64,000 nucleotides of DNA from Rhodococcus sp. BP22 (GTDB lineage Bacteria; Actinomycetota; Actinomycetes; Mycobacteriales; Mycobacteriaceae), in NCBI RefSeq assembly GCF_014281965.1, contig NZ_JACFTB010000001.1, positions 434,001 through 498,000 of the forward strand, read 5' to 3'. This document shows positions 18,978 to 28,360 of this stretch, piece by piece. The notes beneath the pieces are model-generated. The model ran no database searches. It saw nothing but the letters and a program-made list of their open reading frames with translations, and was not told the origin of the DNA. The translations under genes and the position numbers were made by a program. Every line of letters starts with the position of its first letter. Positions within the stretch are counted from its first letter, which is position 1.

Positions 18978-20302
18978 ATGTCGGCGCCCGCGAGCGCCCA
19001 CCGACCCGAGAGTGTCCGCAGCACCACCGCGATCGCCCGCAGCGACACGAAAACTCCGAGACCGACCCAGATTCCAGCCAATCCCCAGTCCAGCGCCAGA
19101 GACAACCAGATGAAGGGCAGAAAACCCAGCAGGGCGCATACCAGGGTGGCGGTCCGGAGGAAGGCTGCGTCTCCGCTACCCAACAGAACTCCGTCGAGGG
19201 CGAACACGATTCCGGCGATCGGAATGATTGCCACGAATATCCACCAGATCGAGTGCATCTGATCCACCACGGCTGGGTCTGTGGTGAACAGCTCGGGAAT
19301 CACCGGCATACCGGCCGCGAACACCGCTGCCAGGACGATCGCGAACATGGTCGACCACGCCGTCAATCGCCAACCCAGCTTGGTGGCACCACGGACGTCG
19401 CCTTTCCCCAGTGCAGCACCTACGAGTGTTTGAGCCGCGATGGCCAAAGAATCGAGAGTCAACGACACGAGATTCCACAGCAGCAGGACAACCTGATTGG
19501 CAGCGACAGCAGCAGCTCCGAACCGGGATGCCACTGCGGCAGCCGACAAGAAGCACGCTTGGAACGCCAAGCTACGCAGAACGAGATCACGACCGAGAAT
19601 CAACTGCACTCGCATCACCGACCACCTCGGCCGAAGCGGAACCCCTGCACGCGAAATCGCGGCAATGAACAGACACCCTGCGATCGACTGGCCCACCAGA
19701 TTCGCTACCGCCGACCCGAGAAGTTCCAGTCGCGGAAACCCCAGCAGACCGTGTACCAACATCGGGCAGAGCACGCCCGAGACCAATAGCCCGAAAACTA
19801 CGAAACGAAGCGGCCTCCTGGTGTTCTGAACACCCCTCATCCACCCGTTGCCCGCCATCGAAATCAGGATGAAAGGAACACCGAAGACAGCGATCCGGAA
19901 CCACGCGGTAGCTTCCTCGGCGATCTCACCGCCGCCGCCGATGACAGAGAGAACCGGAGCTGCCAGCAATTGCATCACGGCAACGATCGCCACACCCAGC
20001 GCAACGGCGAGCCACGTCGCCTGGACGCCCTCACCGACCGCGTCCTTCTCGCGTCCTGCACCGTGCATTCGAGCGGCACGCGCAGTTGTGCCGTACGACA
20101 GGAACGTCAGCTGCGTGCTGACCTGAGTCAGAACCAGACCGCCGACGGCCAGTCCAGCGAGCGGAAGCGCACCCAGCCTGCCCACCACTGCCGCGTCGAA
20201 AAGCAAGTACAACGGTTCAGCCGCAAGGACACCGAGTGCGGGGAGGGCCAAACCGAGGATTCTGCGCGGAGACGCCTCCACTGGAGCAGTGGGCTCAACC
20301 AA
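18959..20302 (-). CDS. dinF: MATE family efflux transporter (DinF-like)
   Basis: Cation-coupled multidrug/toxin exporter of the inner membrane, 447 residues with about twelve helices arranged as two repeats. The first repeat begins ALPALGVLAAEPLYLLFDAAVVGRLGALPLAGLAVGG, the classic MATE start; the second includes VASRFGAAAVAANQVVLLLWNLVSLTLDSLAIAAQTLVG. The assigned start is a TTG at 20302, 6 bases past the DHH gene stop, so the gene is probably cotranscribed with the upstream translation-factor cluster. The M. tuberculosis dinF-Rv2837c-rbfA order is the same. Substrate unknown. Confidence 0.9.
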   Translation of the reverse strand: MVEPTAPVEASPRRILGLALPALGVLAAEPLYLLFDAAVVGRLGALPLAGLAVGGLVLTQVSTQLTFLSYGTTARAARMHGAGREKDAVGEGVQATWLAVALGVAIVAVMQLLAAPVLSVIGGGGEIAEEATAWFRIAVFGVPFILISMAGNGWMRGVQNTRRPLRFVVFGLLVSGVLCPMLVHGLLGFPRLELLGSAVANLVGQSIAGCLFIAAISRAGVPLRPRWSVMRVQLILGRDLVLRSLAFQACFLSAAAVASRFGAAAVAANQVVLLLWNLVSLTLDSLAIAAQTLVGAALGKGDVRGATKLGWRLTAWSTMFAIVLAAVFAAGMPVIPELFTTDPAVVDQMHSIWWIFVAIIPIAGIVFALDGVLLGSGDAAFLRTATLVCALLGFLPFIWLSLALDWGLAGIWVGLGVFVSLRAIAVVLRTLSGRWALAGADIQRDAG

Positions 20303-20308
20303 GATCGA

Positions 20309-21304
20309 TCAACCGAGTGCGGCGATCAGGGACGCGACGACGTCGGACTTGGAACCAGTAGCCGTATAGCCCGAAGCTTTACGATGACCTCCCCCACCGA
20401 GAGACGTTGCCACAAGGGAAACGTCGACCTGTGTCTTCGCGCGCAACGACACCGTCCAGTCATCACCACTCTGCTGTTTGAAAACCGCCGCCACCTCGGC
20501 CTCGGTCGCGGTGCGAACGATGTCGATGACGCTTTCGATCTCTTCCGGGCGGAGGCCTGCGGAGTCTTCGCGCAGGATCGCGGTATAGACGAGCCCCAGT
20601 CCGCCCGCCGCGTCCGGGACCAGCTCTGCCGCTCCGAGAACCGATCCCAACATCGGCAACCACGCGAACGGGTGCGTATCGAGCAACTTCTGCGTCAGCG
20701 CAGCCCCGTCGATACCGGTCGCAAGAAGGCGTTCGGCAAGCGTATGAGAGCCGGGCTGCACCCAACGAAACGATCCGGTGTCGGTGACAAGCCCGGCAAA
20801 CAGACATTCAGCAAGGTCCCGATCGATGTCGACGTTCCATGCGTCGAACAGCCGAGCGATCACCGCGGTGGTCGACACCGCGTTCTCATCGACCACGTTC
20901 CAGGTGCCGAAGCGGGTATTGGACCGATGATGATCGATGACGAGGGTGGCATCTGCAGCATCGATTCGGTCGGATAGCGCCCCGAGGCGCCCCTTGCTCC
21001 CGGCATCGACCGTGACCACGAGATCGACGTCGACCCGGACGTCCTCGGCCGGAACCAACAGCTCGCGGCCCGGTAGAGCGTCCATCGACCCCGGCAGCTC
21101 GGCAGGCGCCGCAAACGACACCTGCACGTCCACTCCGCGACGCGCCAGAACCAAACCCAACGCGAGACCGCTACCGATTGTGTCGGCATCCGGATGGATG
21201 TGACACAACACGGTGACGGATTCGGCTGCCTCCAACAGATCTATCGCATGCGCGAATTCGTCCTGCGTCTCGGCCTCAGGCCGGGCCCCCGGAGTCGTCG
21301 TCAC
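20309..21304 (-). CDS. DHH-family phosphoesterase (NrnA / c-di-nucleotide phosphodiesterase type)
   Basis: Cytosolic Mn-dependent phosphoesterase, 331 residues. Motifs are LCHIHPDADTIGSGLALG (HxDxDxxGS type), VDAGS, the DHH motif in LVIDHHRSNTRFG, and a C-terminal DHHA1 domain with GGGHRKASG. The orthologue Rv2837c is known to degrade cyclic di-AMP and nanoRNA, so a role in cyclic dinucleotide and short RNA turnover is likely. The GTG start at 21304 is 5 bases after the rbfA stop. Confidence 0.9.
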   Translation of the reverse strand: MTTTPGARPEAETQDEFAHAIDLLEAAESVTVLCHIHPDADTIGSGLALGLVLARRGVDVQVSFAAPAELPGSMDALPGRELLVPAEDVRVDVDLVVTVDAGSKGRLGALSDRIDAADATLVIDHHRSNTRFGTWNVVDENAVSTTAVIARLFDAWNVDIDRDLAECLFAGLVTDTGSFRWVQPGSHTLAERLLATGIDGAALTQKLLDTHPFAWLPMLGSVLGAAELVPDAAGGLGLVYTAILREDSAGLRPEEIESVIDIVRTATEAEVAAVFKQQSGDDWTVSLRAKTQVDVSLVATSLGGGGHRKASGYTATGSKSDVVASLIAALG

Positions 21305-21309
21305 CTCTA

Positions 21310-21777
21310 TCAGTCCACGTCGGTCGACTCGGAACCGTCGACCGTCTCCCGCGGTGCCTTGTATGGATCTGCCTCACCCGCAGGCTTGGCTGATGCTGCC
21401 GCTCTGGCGACTTCACTGTCGGCGAGGCGCGCGCGCTCGAGAAGTCCTTCCATATGCCGCGCAGTGTCCGGAACGGTATCGGTCACGAACGTCAACGACG
21501 GCGTGAAGCGAACACCGGTCCCTGCACCGACTTTCGACCGGAGTACACCTTTGGCCTTCTCCAACCCCGCAGATGCAGCCTGCAGATCGGGGGCCGTATC
21601 CAAGTCTTCGCCCATCACCGTGTAATACACGGTTGCGTCGTGCAGATCCGCTGTCACCTTGCAGTCGGTGACGGTCACGAACGCCAGACGGGGATCTTTG
21701 ATCTCATGATCGATCGCCGTGGCGACGATGGCGGCAATTCGCTTGGCAAGCTTGCGAGCTCTCGCTGGATCCACCAT
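21310..21777 (-). CDS. rbfA: Ribosome-binding factor A
   Basis: Binds the 30S subunit during 16S rRNA 5'-end maturation and cold adaptation. About 155 residues. The KH-like core includes [31 protein letters not shown] and the later [24 protein letters not shown]. The ATG at 21777 ([14 protein letters not shown]) matches the family N-terminus; earlier in-frame starts overlap the upstream gene. A charged, low-complexity C-terminal tail is common in actinobacteria. Confidence 0.94.
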   Translation of the reverse strand: MVDPARARKLAKRIAAIVATAIDHEIKDPRLAFVTVTDCKVTADLHDATVYYTVMGEDLDTAPDLQAASAGLEKAKGVLRSKVGAGTGVRFTPSLTFVTDTVPDTARHMEGLLERARLADSEVARAAASAKPAGEADPYKAPRETVDGSESTDVD

Positions 21778-21806
21778 GTCAATCACGCTCCTCATATGGT
21801 TCCGAG

Positions 21807-22148
21807 TCAGTCCTCGGGACCGAAAATTCTTCTTCTGACCGCCAACAATTCCAGATCTTGCCGCTCCGCGATATGCCGTTCGCATTCGTCGAGCTTGTCG
21901 TGCAATCCGTCGATATCCGAACCGGCAGCTGCAATTCCGAACAACGACCGCCGAAAACGCCCGAGCTCGCCCGTCTCCTCAGCCGAAACCCCGAAGCGGT
22001 GTAACTCCGTGAGAACAGGATCGACCTTCGAACGTTTCTCAGCGAGCGAACGAACGTCGCCCAACAACACGTCCAACTCGAGCGCCCCCAGATACACGCG
22101 GCCATCCTTACTCAGGTTCGAGCGAAGAGCCGGCGGCGGTACTGACAT
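21807..22148 (-). CDS. ylxP: DUF503 (YlxP-like) protein
   Basis: About 113 residues of the YlxP/DUF503 family, small ferredoxin-like-fold proteins often found between infB and rbfA, where a role in ribosome maturation is suspected. The family core is visible as [32 protein letters not shown], with [24 protein letters not shown] at the C-terminus. The ATG at 22148 ([11 protein letters not shown]) is chosen over an upstream ATG at 22190. Confidence 0.88.
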   Translation of the reverse strand: MSVPPPALRSNLSKDGRVYLGALELDVLLGDVRSLAEKRSKVDPVLTELHRFGVSAEETGELGRFRRSLFGIAAAGSDIDGLHDKLDECERHIAERQDLELLAVRRRIFGPED

Positions 22149-22222
22149 ACCGCCGCCGGCCCCTCGATCTAGTGCAGTGTTACTCCCCAATGCTCCACTA
22201 CGGCACTACTGCTGCGAATCGA

Positions 22223-25156
22223 CTAGTCGCGAGCCTTTTCACGGAGCTCGTACGCCTCGACGACATCGCCTACCTTGATGTCCGAGTACGTCACGGTAAG
22301 ACCGCATTCGTAGCCCTCGCGCACCTCGACCACGTCCTCCTTTTCCCGCCGAAGCGAGGAAATGGTGACGGTCTCGGCAACCACCTTGTTGTCACGCAGC
22401 AATCGTGCTTTCGCATTGCGACGGATGGTACCCGAGGTGACGAGACAACCGGCAATACTTCCGACCTTCGAAGAACGGAACATTGCACGAATCTCGGCTT
22501 GGCCGAGCGCAACCTCTTCGTAGACCGGCTTGAGCATGCCCTTGAGCGCGCTTTCGATCTCGTCGATGGCCTGGTAGATCACCGAGTAGTACCGAATGTC
22601 GACGCCTTCACGGTTGGCCAGCTCAGTGGCCTTGCCCTCCGCTCGAACGTTGAATCCGATGATGATCGCGTTCGATGCCGACGCCAGGTTGACGTTGGTC
22701 TCCGTGACACCGCCGACGCCGCGGTCGATGACGCGCAGTTCGACCTCGTCGTCGATCTGGATACCGACCAGTGCCTCTTCGAGAGCCTCGACGGTTCCCG
22801 AGTTGTCACCCTTGAGGATCAAGTTCAGCTGTGAAGTCTCCCTCAACGCTGCATCGAGATCGTCCAGGCTGATGCGCTTACGAGACTTCGCGGCGAGCGC
22901 ATTGCGCTTGCGAGCGTTGCGTCGATCGGCGATCTGACGGGCAATGCGATCCTCGTCGACGACCAACAGGTTGTCGCCTGCACCGGGCACCGACGTGAAG
23001 CCGATGACCTGTACCGGACGGGACGGCAGTGCTTCGATGACATCTTCGCCGTGCTCGTCGACCATTCGACGGACACGACCGTAGGCGTCACCGGCGACGA
23101 TCGAGTCACCGACACGCAACGTTCCGCGGGCGATGAGCACGGTGGCAACCGGTCCACGACCACGGTCGAGGTGCGCCTCGATGGCGACACCCTGAGCGTC
23201 CATATCCGGGTTGGCACGCAGATCCAGTGAGGCATCTGCTGTCAGCAACACAGCTTCGAGAAGTGCGTCGATGTTGGTGCCCTGCTTCGCCGAGATCTCG
23301 ACGAACATCGTGTCGCCGCCGTATTCCTCGGCCACAAGTCCGTACTCGGTCAGCTGCTGCCGGATCTTGTCCGGGTTTGCGCCTTCCTTGTCGATCTTGT
23401 TGATCGCCACCACGATCGGGACATCTGCAGCTTGCGCATGGTTGATCGCTTCGACCGTCTGCGGCATGACACCGTCGTCGGCTGCAACAACCAGGATCGC
23501 GAGGTCGGTTGCCTTGGCACCACGAGCACGCATGGCCGTGAAGGCCTCGTGACCCGGTGTATCGATGAAGGTAACCAAACGCTCGTTGCCTTCGAGTTCG
23601 GTAAGCACCTGGTAAGCACCGATGTGCTGGGTGATGCCACCGGACTCGCCTTCGCGGACCGTGGTGTTTCGGATCGAGTCCAGCAGTCGCGTCTTGCCGT
23701 GGTCGACGTGACCCATGACCGTGACGACGGGAGGCCGCTGCTCCAAGTCCTCTTCACCACCGGCGTCCTCGCCGTAGGTGAGGTCGAACGCATTGAGCAG
23801 TTCGCGATCTTCGTCCTCGGGGCTGACGACCTGAACGACGTAGTTCATCTCGCCGCCGAGCAGTTCGAGGGTCTCGTCGTTCACGGACTGAGTGGCAGTG
23901 ACCATCTCGCCGAGATTGAACAAGGCCTGTACGAGTGCTGCTGGGTTCGCATCGATCTTGTCCGCGAAATCGGACAGCGACGCGCCGCGGGCGAGACGGA
24001 TGGTCTCACCGTTGCCGCGTGGCAACCTGACGCCACCGACAGCGGGTGCCTGCATGCTCTCGTACTCGGCGCGTTTTGCACGCTTCGACTTGCGGCCACG
24101 ACGAACTGCTCCGCCGGGTCGACCGAAAGCACCTGCAGCTGCACCGCGCTGACCTGGACGGCCACCGCCGCCGGGACGACCGCGGAAGCCACCTGCGGGA
24201 GCACCACCTGCGGGAGCTCCACCTGGAGCACCCGGTGCGCCGCCACCGCGGTAACCGCCGGCGCCTGCGCCACCGGGACGACCACCTGGAGCACCACCGG
24301 GACGGCCGCCGGGGCGACCTGCCGCTGGGCTCGGACGTGCCGAACGGGTCGGCATCGCGCCGGGGTTGGGACGAGGAGGCATCGAACCCGGGCTCGGACG
24401 AGGTCCGCCGGGTCCTGCTGGGCGAGGCGCACCCTGACCAGCGGCCGGACGTGCACCGCCCGCAGCTGCCGGACGAGGTCCACCCTGACCGGGAGCGGGT
24501 CGACTGCTACCACCCGGGCGTGGTGCACCCGGCGCGGGGCGCGGGGCAGGACGCTCGGCGGGAGCGGACGAATACGGGTTGTTACCGACACGCGGAGCCT
24601 TTGGACCAGGCTTGGGGCCGGGTGCGCCTGGCTTGGGACCTGCCGGGGCAGGCGCCGCTGTGGCCTCTGGAGTCACGACGGCCGATGCTGCGGGAGCTTG
24701 TTCTGCCGGGGCAGCGGGGGCCGGAACGGATGGTGCCGGAGCGGCCGGTGCAGGAGCGGCCGGTGCAGACGCTGGGGTCGAGACCGGCGCTGCGGGAGCC
24801 TCGGCCGCGACTGGGGCTACCGGTTCCTGTGCCACGGGAGCAGCAGGAGTCGGGCGCGGGGTCGGCTTCGGTCCCGGACGAGGTCCACCGGGCTTGGCAG
24901 CCGAGGCAGGCTTCGGTGCGCTGCCACTGGCCTGGTCGCTGCCGCTGGCCTGTGCGCCATTGGAAGAACCGGTGACCGGAGCGGAATCCGGCTTGCCGGC
25001 CGGGAAGGATTCACGGACACGACGCGCAACTGGCGCTTCTACCGTGGATGATGCGGACTTGACGAACTCGCCTTGCTCTTTGAGCCGTGCGAGTAGTTCT
25101 TTACTGGTGACACCGAGTTCTTTAGCCAACTCGTGTACGCGGGCCTTACCTGGCAC
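22223..25156 (-). CDS. infB: Translation initiation factor IF-2
   Basis: GTPase that brings initiator tRNA to the ribosome. About 977 residues. An IF2 N-terminal domain ([25 protein letters not shown]) is followed by a long Pro/Ala/Gly/Arg-rich low-complexity region (about 50-365), a second IF2_N-like helix region and the G domain with [12 protein letters not shown] (G1), DTPGHEAF (G3) and [12 protein letters not shown] (G4). Domains II-IV follow, with the fMet-tRNA-binding C-terminus. The GTG at 25156 ([10 protein letters not shown]) follows GAGGAGA, a good ribosome binding site, and is preferred over a GTG at 25168. The G-rich repeats explain the long antisense open frames here. Confidence 0.97.
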   Translation of the reverse strand: MPGKARVHELAKELGVTSKELLARLKEQGEFVKSASSTVEAPVARRVRESFPAGKPDSAPVTGSSNGAQASGSDQASGSAPKPASAAKPGGPRPGPKPTPRPTPAAPVAQEPVAPVAAEAPAAPVSTPASAPAAPAPAAPAPSVPAPAAPAEQAPAASAVVTPEATAAPAPAGPKPGAPGPKPGPKAPRVGNNPYSSAPAERPAPRPAPGAPRPGGSSRPAPGQGGPRPAAAGGARPAAGQGAPRPAGPGGPRPSPGSMPPRPNPGAMPTRSARPSPAAGRPGGRPGGAPGGRPGGAGAGGYRGGGAPGAPGGAPAGGAPAGGFRGRPGGGGRPGQRGAAAGAFGRPGGAVRRGRKSKRAKRAEYESMQAPAVGGVRLPRGNGETIRLARGASLSDFADKIDANPAALVQALFNLGEMVTATQSVNDETLELLGGEMNYVVQVVSPEDEDRELLNAFDLTYGEDAGGEEDLEQRPPVVTVMGHVDHGKTRLLDSIRNTTVREGESGGITQHIGAYQVLTELEGNERLVTFIDTPGHEAFTAMRARGAKATDLAILVVAADDGVMPQTVEAINHAQAADVPIVVAINKIDKEGANPDKIRQQLTEYGLVAEEYGGDTMFVEISAKQGTNIDALLEAVLLTADASLDLRANPDMDAQGVAIEAHLDRGRGPVATVLIARGTLRVGDSIVAGDAYGRVRRMVDEHGEDVIEALPSRPVQVIGFTSVPGAGDNLLVVDEDRIARQIADRRNARKRNALAAKSRKRISLDDLDAALRETSQLNLILKGDNSGTVEALEEALVGIQIDDEVELRVIDRGVGGVTETNVNLASASNAIIIGFNVRAEGKATELANREGVDIRYYSVIYQAIDEIESALKGMLKPVYEEVALGQAEIRAMFRSSKVGSIAGCLVTSGTIRRNAKARLLRDNKVVAETVTISSLRREKEDVVEVREGYECGLTVTYSDIKVGDVVEAYELREKARD

Positions 25157-25253
25157 TGCTCTCCTCACTGAGAGGCCGAGCGAGGAATGGTGCCCGCACG
25201 ACCTCGGGTTATCTCCGATGGACGTTCATCGTTGGTGCTTCACGGTGTGCTCA

Positions 25254-25616
25254 TCAGTGCTGTTGCCTGTTCTTCTCGAGGGGTGAATCTCTGTCGTCGA
25301 CTCCTTCGAGAAAGGAGACGACCGCTGACGAGTCGATAGATCCCGACACGCGTAGCGCTCTACCGAATGCACGGCGCCGCTCTGCATTCTCCAGACATCT
25401 CGGGTCGAGATGCAACCATGCACCTCTACCGGGAAGCCGGTGGTCGACATCGGGCACGATCACTGATTCCGAGGAATCTGGATCACGAACCACAACTCTC
25501 AGCAGACCGACGGCCGGAGCTCGCTCCTTGCACCCGACACATGTTCTCACCGGCTGACGATTTACCGCCGAACCGATGCTCTCATGACTCGGGGAAGAGA
25601 GTTCATTCCGAACCAT
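25254..25616 (-). CDS. ylxR: YlxR family (DUF448) RNA-binding protein
   Basis: Small protein of about 120 residues. The YlxR core reads PVRTCVGCKERAPAVGLLRVV, then GRGAWLHLDPRCLENAERRRAFGRALRV, which matches the nucleic-acid-binding fold of this nusA-infB operon family. The exact function is not settled; related proteins have been linked to RNase P and transcription. The ATG at 25616 gives an N-terminal extension of about 20 residues. Confidence 0.88.
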   Translation of the reverse strand: MVRNELSSPSHESIGSAVNRQPVRTCVGCKERAPAVGLLRVVVRDPDSSESVIVPDVDHRLPGRGAWLHLDPRCLENAERRRAFGRALRVSGSIDSSAVVSFLEGVDDRDSPLEKNRQQH

Positions 25617-25660
25617 CGACCACTCTACCGCTGTATTGCCTCGAACTCCGCATTCCACCC

Positions 25661-26671
25661 TTACGCGCTGGTGGACTCGGGTGCCGTGGCCGCGTCGCTG
25701 CGGATATCGATGCGCCAGCCGGTCAGCCTAGCTGCCAGCCGGGCGTTCTGTCCCTCTTTGCCGATGGCGAGCGACAGCTGATATTCCGGCACGACCACAC
25801 GTGCGGCACGAGCCTCGGCATCCACGACCGTGACCGACACAACCTTCGACGGAGACAGCGCATTCCCGACGAAGGTAGCGGGATCCTCGTCGAAGTCGAT
25901 GATGTCGATCTTCTCGCCGGCCAGTTCGCTCATCACGTTACGCACACGCTGACCTATCGGCCCGATGCATGCGCCCTTGGCGTTGAGACCCGACACCGTG
26001 GATTTGACCGCGATCTTCGACCGGTGACCGGACTCGCGCGCAACGGCGACGATCTCGACCGACCCGTCGGCGATCTCCGGAACCTCGAGTGCGAACAGCT
26101 TGCGCACGAGGTTGGGGTGGGTACGCGAGAGGGTGATCTGCGGTCCGCGCTGGCCCCGGGCGACTCCGACCACGTAGCACTTGATTCGCTCGCCGTGCTC
26201 GTAACTCTCACCCGGCACCTGCTCGGCAGGCGGCAGCACGCCGTCTGCGCCGTTCGCATCGCTGCCGATCCGCACGATGACCGTGCCCTTGGCATTTGCT
26301 CTGGTGTCCCGCTGAATGACCCCGCCCACGATCTCACCCTCGTGCGTCGCATACTCCCCGTACGAGCGCTCGTGCTCGGCATCACGCAGACGCTGAAGGA
26401 TCACCTGCCGGGCGGTTGTCGCAGCGATGCGGCCGAACCCTTGGGGGGTGTCGTCCCACTCAGAAATCGTGTTGCCGTCACCGTCGATCTCTTTTGCCAT
26501 CACTCGCACCGAGCCGGTCTTGCGATTGACGTCGATCCACGCATGGGGCTGATGGCCCTCGGTGTGACGGTAAGCGGTCAACAGGGCGGACTGAATCGTC
26601 GAGATGACAGTCTCGATCGACACCCCCTTGTCCGCTTCGATGGCGCGCAACGCCGCGATGTCGATATTCAC
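25661..26671 (-). CDS. nusA: Transcription termination/antitermination factor NusA
   Basis: RNA polymerase-bound factor for pausing, termination and rRNA antitermination. 336 residues, the short actinobacterial form without the C-terminal acidic repeats. The N-terminal domain (about 1-105) is followed by S1 ([23 protein letters not shown]) and two KH domains ([28 protein letters not shown] and [26 protein letters not shown]). The GTG start overlaps the rimP stop (GTGA). Confidence 0.96.
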   Translation of the reverse strand: MNIDIAALRAIEADKGVSIETVISTIQSALLTAYRHTEGHQPHAWIDVNRKTGSVRVMAKEIDGDGNTISEWDDTPQGFGRIAATTARQVILQRLRDAEHERSYGEYATHEGEIVGGVIQRDTRANAKGTVIVRIGSDANGADGVLPPAEQVPGESYEHGERIKCYVVGVARGQRGPQITLSRTHPNLVRKLFALEVPEIADGSVEIVAVARESGHRSKIAVKSTVSGLNAKGACIGPIGQRVRNVMSELAGEKIDIIDFDEDPATFVGNALSPSKVVSVTVVDAEARAARVVVPEYQLSLAIGKEGQNARLAARLTGWRIDIRSDAATAPESTSA

Positions 26672-27243
26672 TTGTCGGACCCTTCTTCCGGTGTTTCCAC
26701 GTTCACTATCTCGTCGTTGTCGGCAGGAGCAGGCCTACCCTCGACAACGCCGCCCGTCAGCTCCATCTCGTCTGCCTTCGGCTTCGAAAATTCTACTTGC
26801 ACAACAGCCTTCACAACGTCATCGAGCTCCACGACTCGGGTCGCGAGAACACCCTTGTCACGAGTGACCACTGTGAGCGATCGGCCATCGAGGTGACCGA
26901 CACGTGCGTCGAACTTCTCGTTCTCCAACTTGAATCGGACCATCCGCCCGCGTGCGCGCCGCCAGTGGCGATCCTCGGTGAGCGGACGATCGACTCCAGG
27001 AGTGGTTACCTCGAGGGTGTAAGGAGCGTCACCGAAGTCCGACACCGCGTCGAATATGTCGGAGATCTCACGGCTGAGCGACGGCAACGTGTCGAGGTCG
27101 ATGCCCTCTTCGCGATCGACCATGATGCGCACGGCACTGTGCTTACCTGCCGAGACCACGTTGACATCTTCCAAATCGAACCCACGGCTGGTCACCAGGT
27201 CGGACAGGAGTGCGATGACCCTCTCCTTGGACGGAACAGGCAT
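26668..27243 (-). CDS. rimP: Ribosome maturation factor RimP
   Basis: Assists 30S maturation; 191 residues of the YhbC family. The N-terminal domain includes [20 protein letters not shown] and [27 protein letters not shown], and the conserved [26 protein letters not shown] links to the SH3-like C-terminal domain. The ATG at 27243 ([13 protein letters not shown]) fits the family start. It is the first gene of the rimP-nusA-ylxR-infB-ylxP-rbfA run, so the promoter should be upstream, in the divergent gap 27244-27395. Confidence 0.95.
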   Translation of the reverse strand: MPVPSKERVIALLSDLVTSRGFDLEDVNVVSAGKHSAVRIMVDREEGIDLDTLPSLSREISDIFDAVSDFGDAPYTLEVTTPGVDRPLTEDRHWRRARGRMVRFKLENEKFDARVGHLDGRSLTVVTRDKGVLATRVVELDDVVKAVVQVEFSKPKADEMELTGGVVEGRPAPADNDEIVNVETPEEGSDK

Positions 27244-27395
27244 CGTTGCGAAAACTCCTCGTTCAGTTGTGGTCGGACCCCACCAGAAGTGTGATGGAAT
27301 CCGTAAGTGGCGAACGCACAGCCTAACGCCAACGGGAAGCGTTCGTGACCAGCCTGGGTGCACGAGATGCAGAATGCACCTGGCACGATGTTCCC

Positions 27396-27899
27396 GTGTC
27401 GACGTTCGCTCTCCCCCGCACCCTCAGCCGCCGTGGCGCCCTGCGCTTGACCGGTGGCGCCGCTCTCACTGCAGTCGGGCTCGCCACAACTGCCGGATGT
27501 TCGTCCGACACAGACCCTGGGCCGCAACTCGACACCCTCACCGGCCACCTCCGACTTGCGCGTCGCGACGCGGCCGCCGCAGGCGCCCTGATTGCGCTGA
27601 GTCCGACCCTGGCTGGGCCCCTGAGCGTCGTGCAGACGGAACGAACGGCACACGCCGACGCCCTGGCCGCTGAGATCGACCGCGTCGCAGGTCACACCGA
27701 GGAGGAGAGCGCAACTACGTCGACCACGTCGACACCGGTTGCAGTGCCGCCGCCGACCATCGAGGAACTCAAGGCCGATCTCAGTGAATCTCAGCGGGGT
27801 GCCGCGGACTCGGCAAAAAGCGAATCCGGTTATCGCGCAGGCCTGTTGGGATCGATCAGCGCCGCCTGCGCCGTCGAACTGGCGGTGGTGTTGCCATGA
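27396..27899 (+). CDS. Tat-exported lipoprotein, Ala-rich, next to DUF4439 gene
   Basis: About 167 residues. The N-terminus has a twin-arginine signal ([13 protein letters not shown]) and a lipobox-like AGC with Cys at residue 35, so it is predicted to be exported folded and lipidated. The mature part is mostly helical and alanine-rich with a Thr/Ser/Pro linker (about 105-125). It resembles the helical bundles of ferritin-like proteins by eye ([18 protein letters not shown]). It matches Rv2843 by position. GTG at 27396 is the first start before the Tat motif. ATGA overlap with the next gene. Function unknown. Confidence 0.78.
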   Translation: MSTFALPRTLSRRGALRLTGGAALTAVGLATTAGCSSDTDPGPQLDTLTGHLRLARRDAAAAGALIALSPTLAGPLSVVQTERTAHADALAAEIDRVAGHTEEESATTSTTSTPVAVPPPTIEELKADLSESQRGAADSAKSESGYRAGLLGSISAACAVELAVVLP

Positions 27900-28336
27900 G
27901 CGATCTCGGCATCGAACAACAAGCACTCGTCGACGCATTGAACGCCGAGTACGCCGCGGTCTTTGCGTACGGCGTCGTCGGCGCATTCTCGAATCCGGCT
28001 CGTGGGGGCCTCATCGCGGCGGACGCTGCAGCGCACCGCGCACGTCGAGACGCAACCCTCGATGCGTTGCGCGCCGCGAGCGTCACCCCACCGCTTGCCA
28101 GCCCGGCATATTCCATCCCGTTTCCGGTCGGCGATCCCGTCACATCGGCGCAACTAGCCGCCCAGGCCGAGATCGACACCTCGATCGCGTGGAGGTCGGT
28201 CATCGAGCGTAGTGAGTCCGGCCCCACGCGGGAGACCGGAGTCACTGCGCTCACAGAAGCGGCTTTACGACTGGCGAACTGGCGTGAAATCCTGGGTGCA
28301 TCTCCGCCGACCGTCCCGTTCCCCGGTCAACCGTGA
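27896..28336 (+). CDS. Ferritin-like DUF4439 protein
   Basis: 146 residues with no signal peptide. It has the DUF4439 ferritin-like helix pattern: EQQALVDALNAEYAAVFAYGVVGAF in helix 1, AAAHRARRDATLDAL in helix 2 and AAQAEIDTSIAWRSVIERS in helix 3, with Glu/His residues in positions that could bind metal. It is coupled by a 4-base overlap to the Tat lipoprotein gene, as in mycobacteria. Metal binding and a joint function are inference. It is convergent with the acyl-CoA dehydrogenase gene. Confidence 0.85.
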   Translation: MSDLGIEQQALVDALNAEYAAVFAYGVVGAFSNPARGGLIAADAAAHRARRDATLDALRAASVTPPLASPAYSIPFPVGDPVTSAQLAAQAEIDTSIAWRSVIERSESGPTRETGVTALTEAALRLANWREILGASPPTVPFPGQP

Positions 28337-28360
28337 GCCGCCGCCGCCGACTTCGCTGAG

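Noticed and set aside
23432-25051. Cys/Thr/Arg-rich plus-strand frame of 539 codons opposite infB
   Set aside because: Its repetitive composition mirrors the Pro/Ala/Gly-rich IF-2 region on the other strand; it has no recognisable fold.
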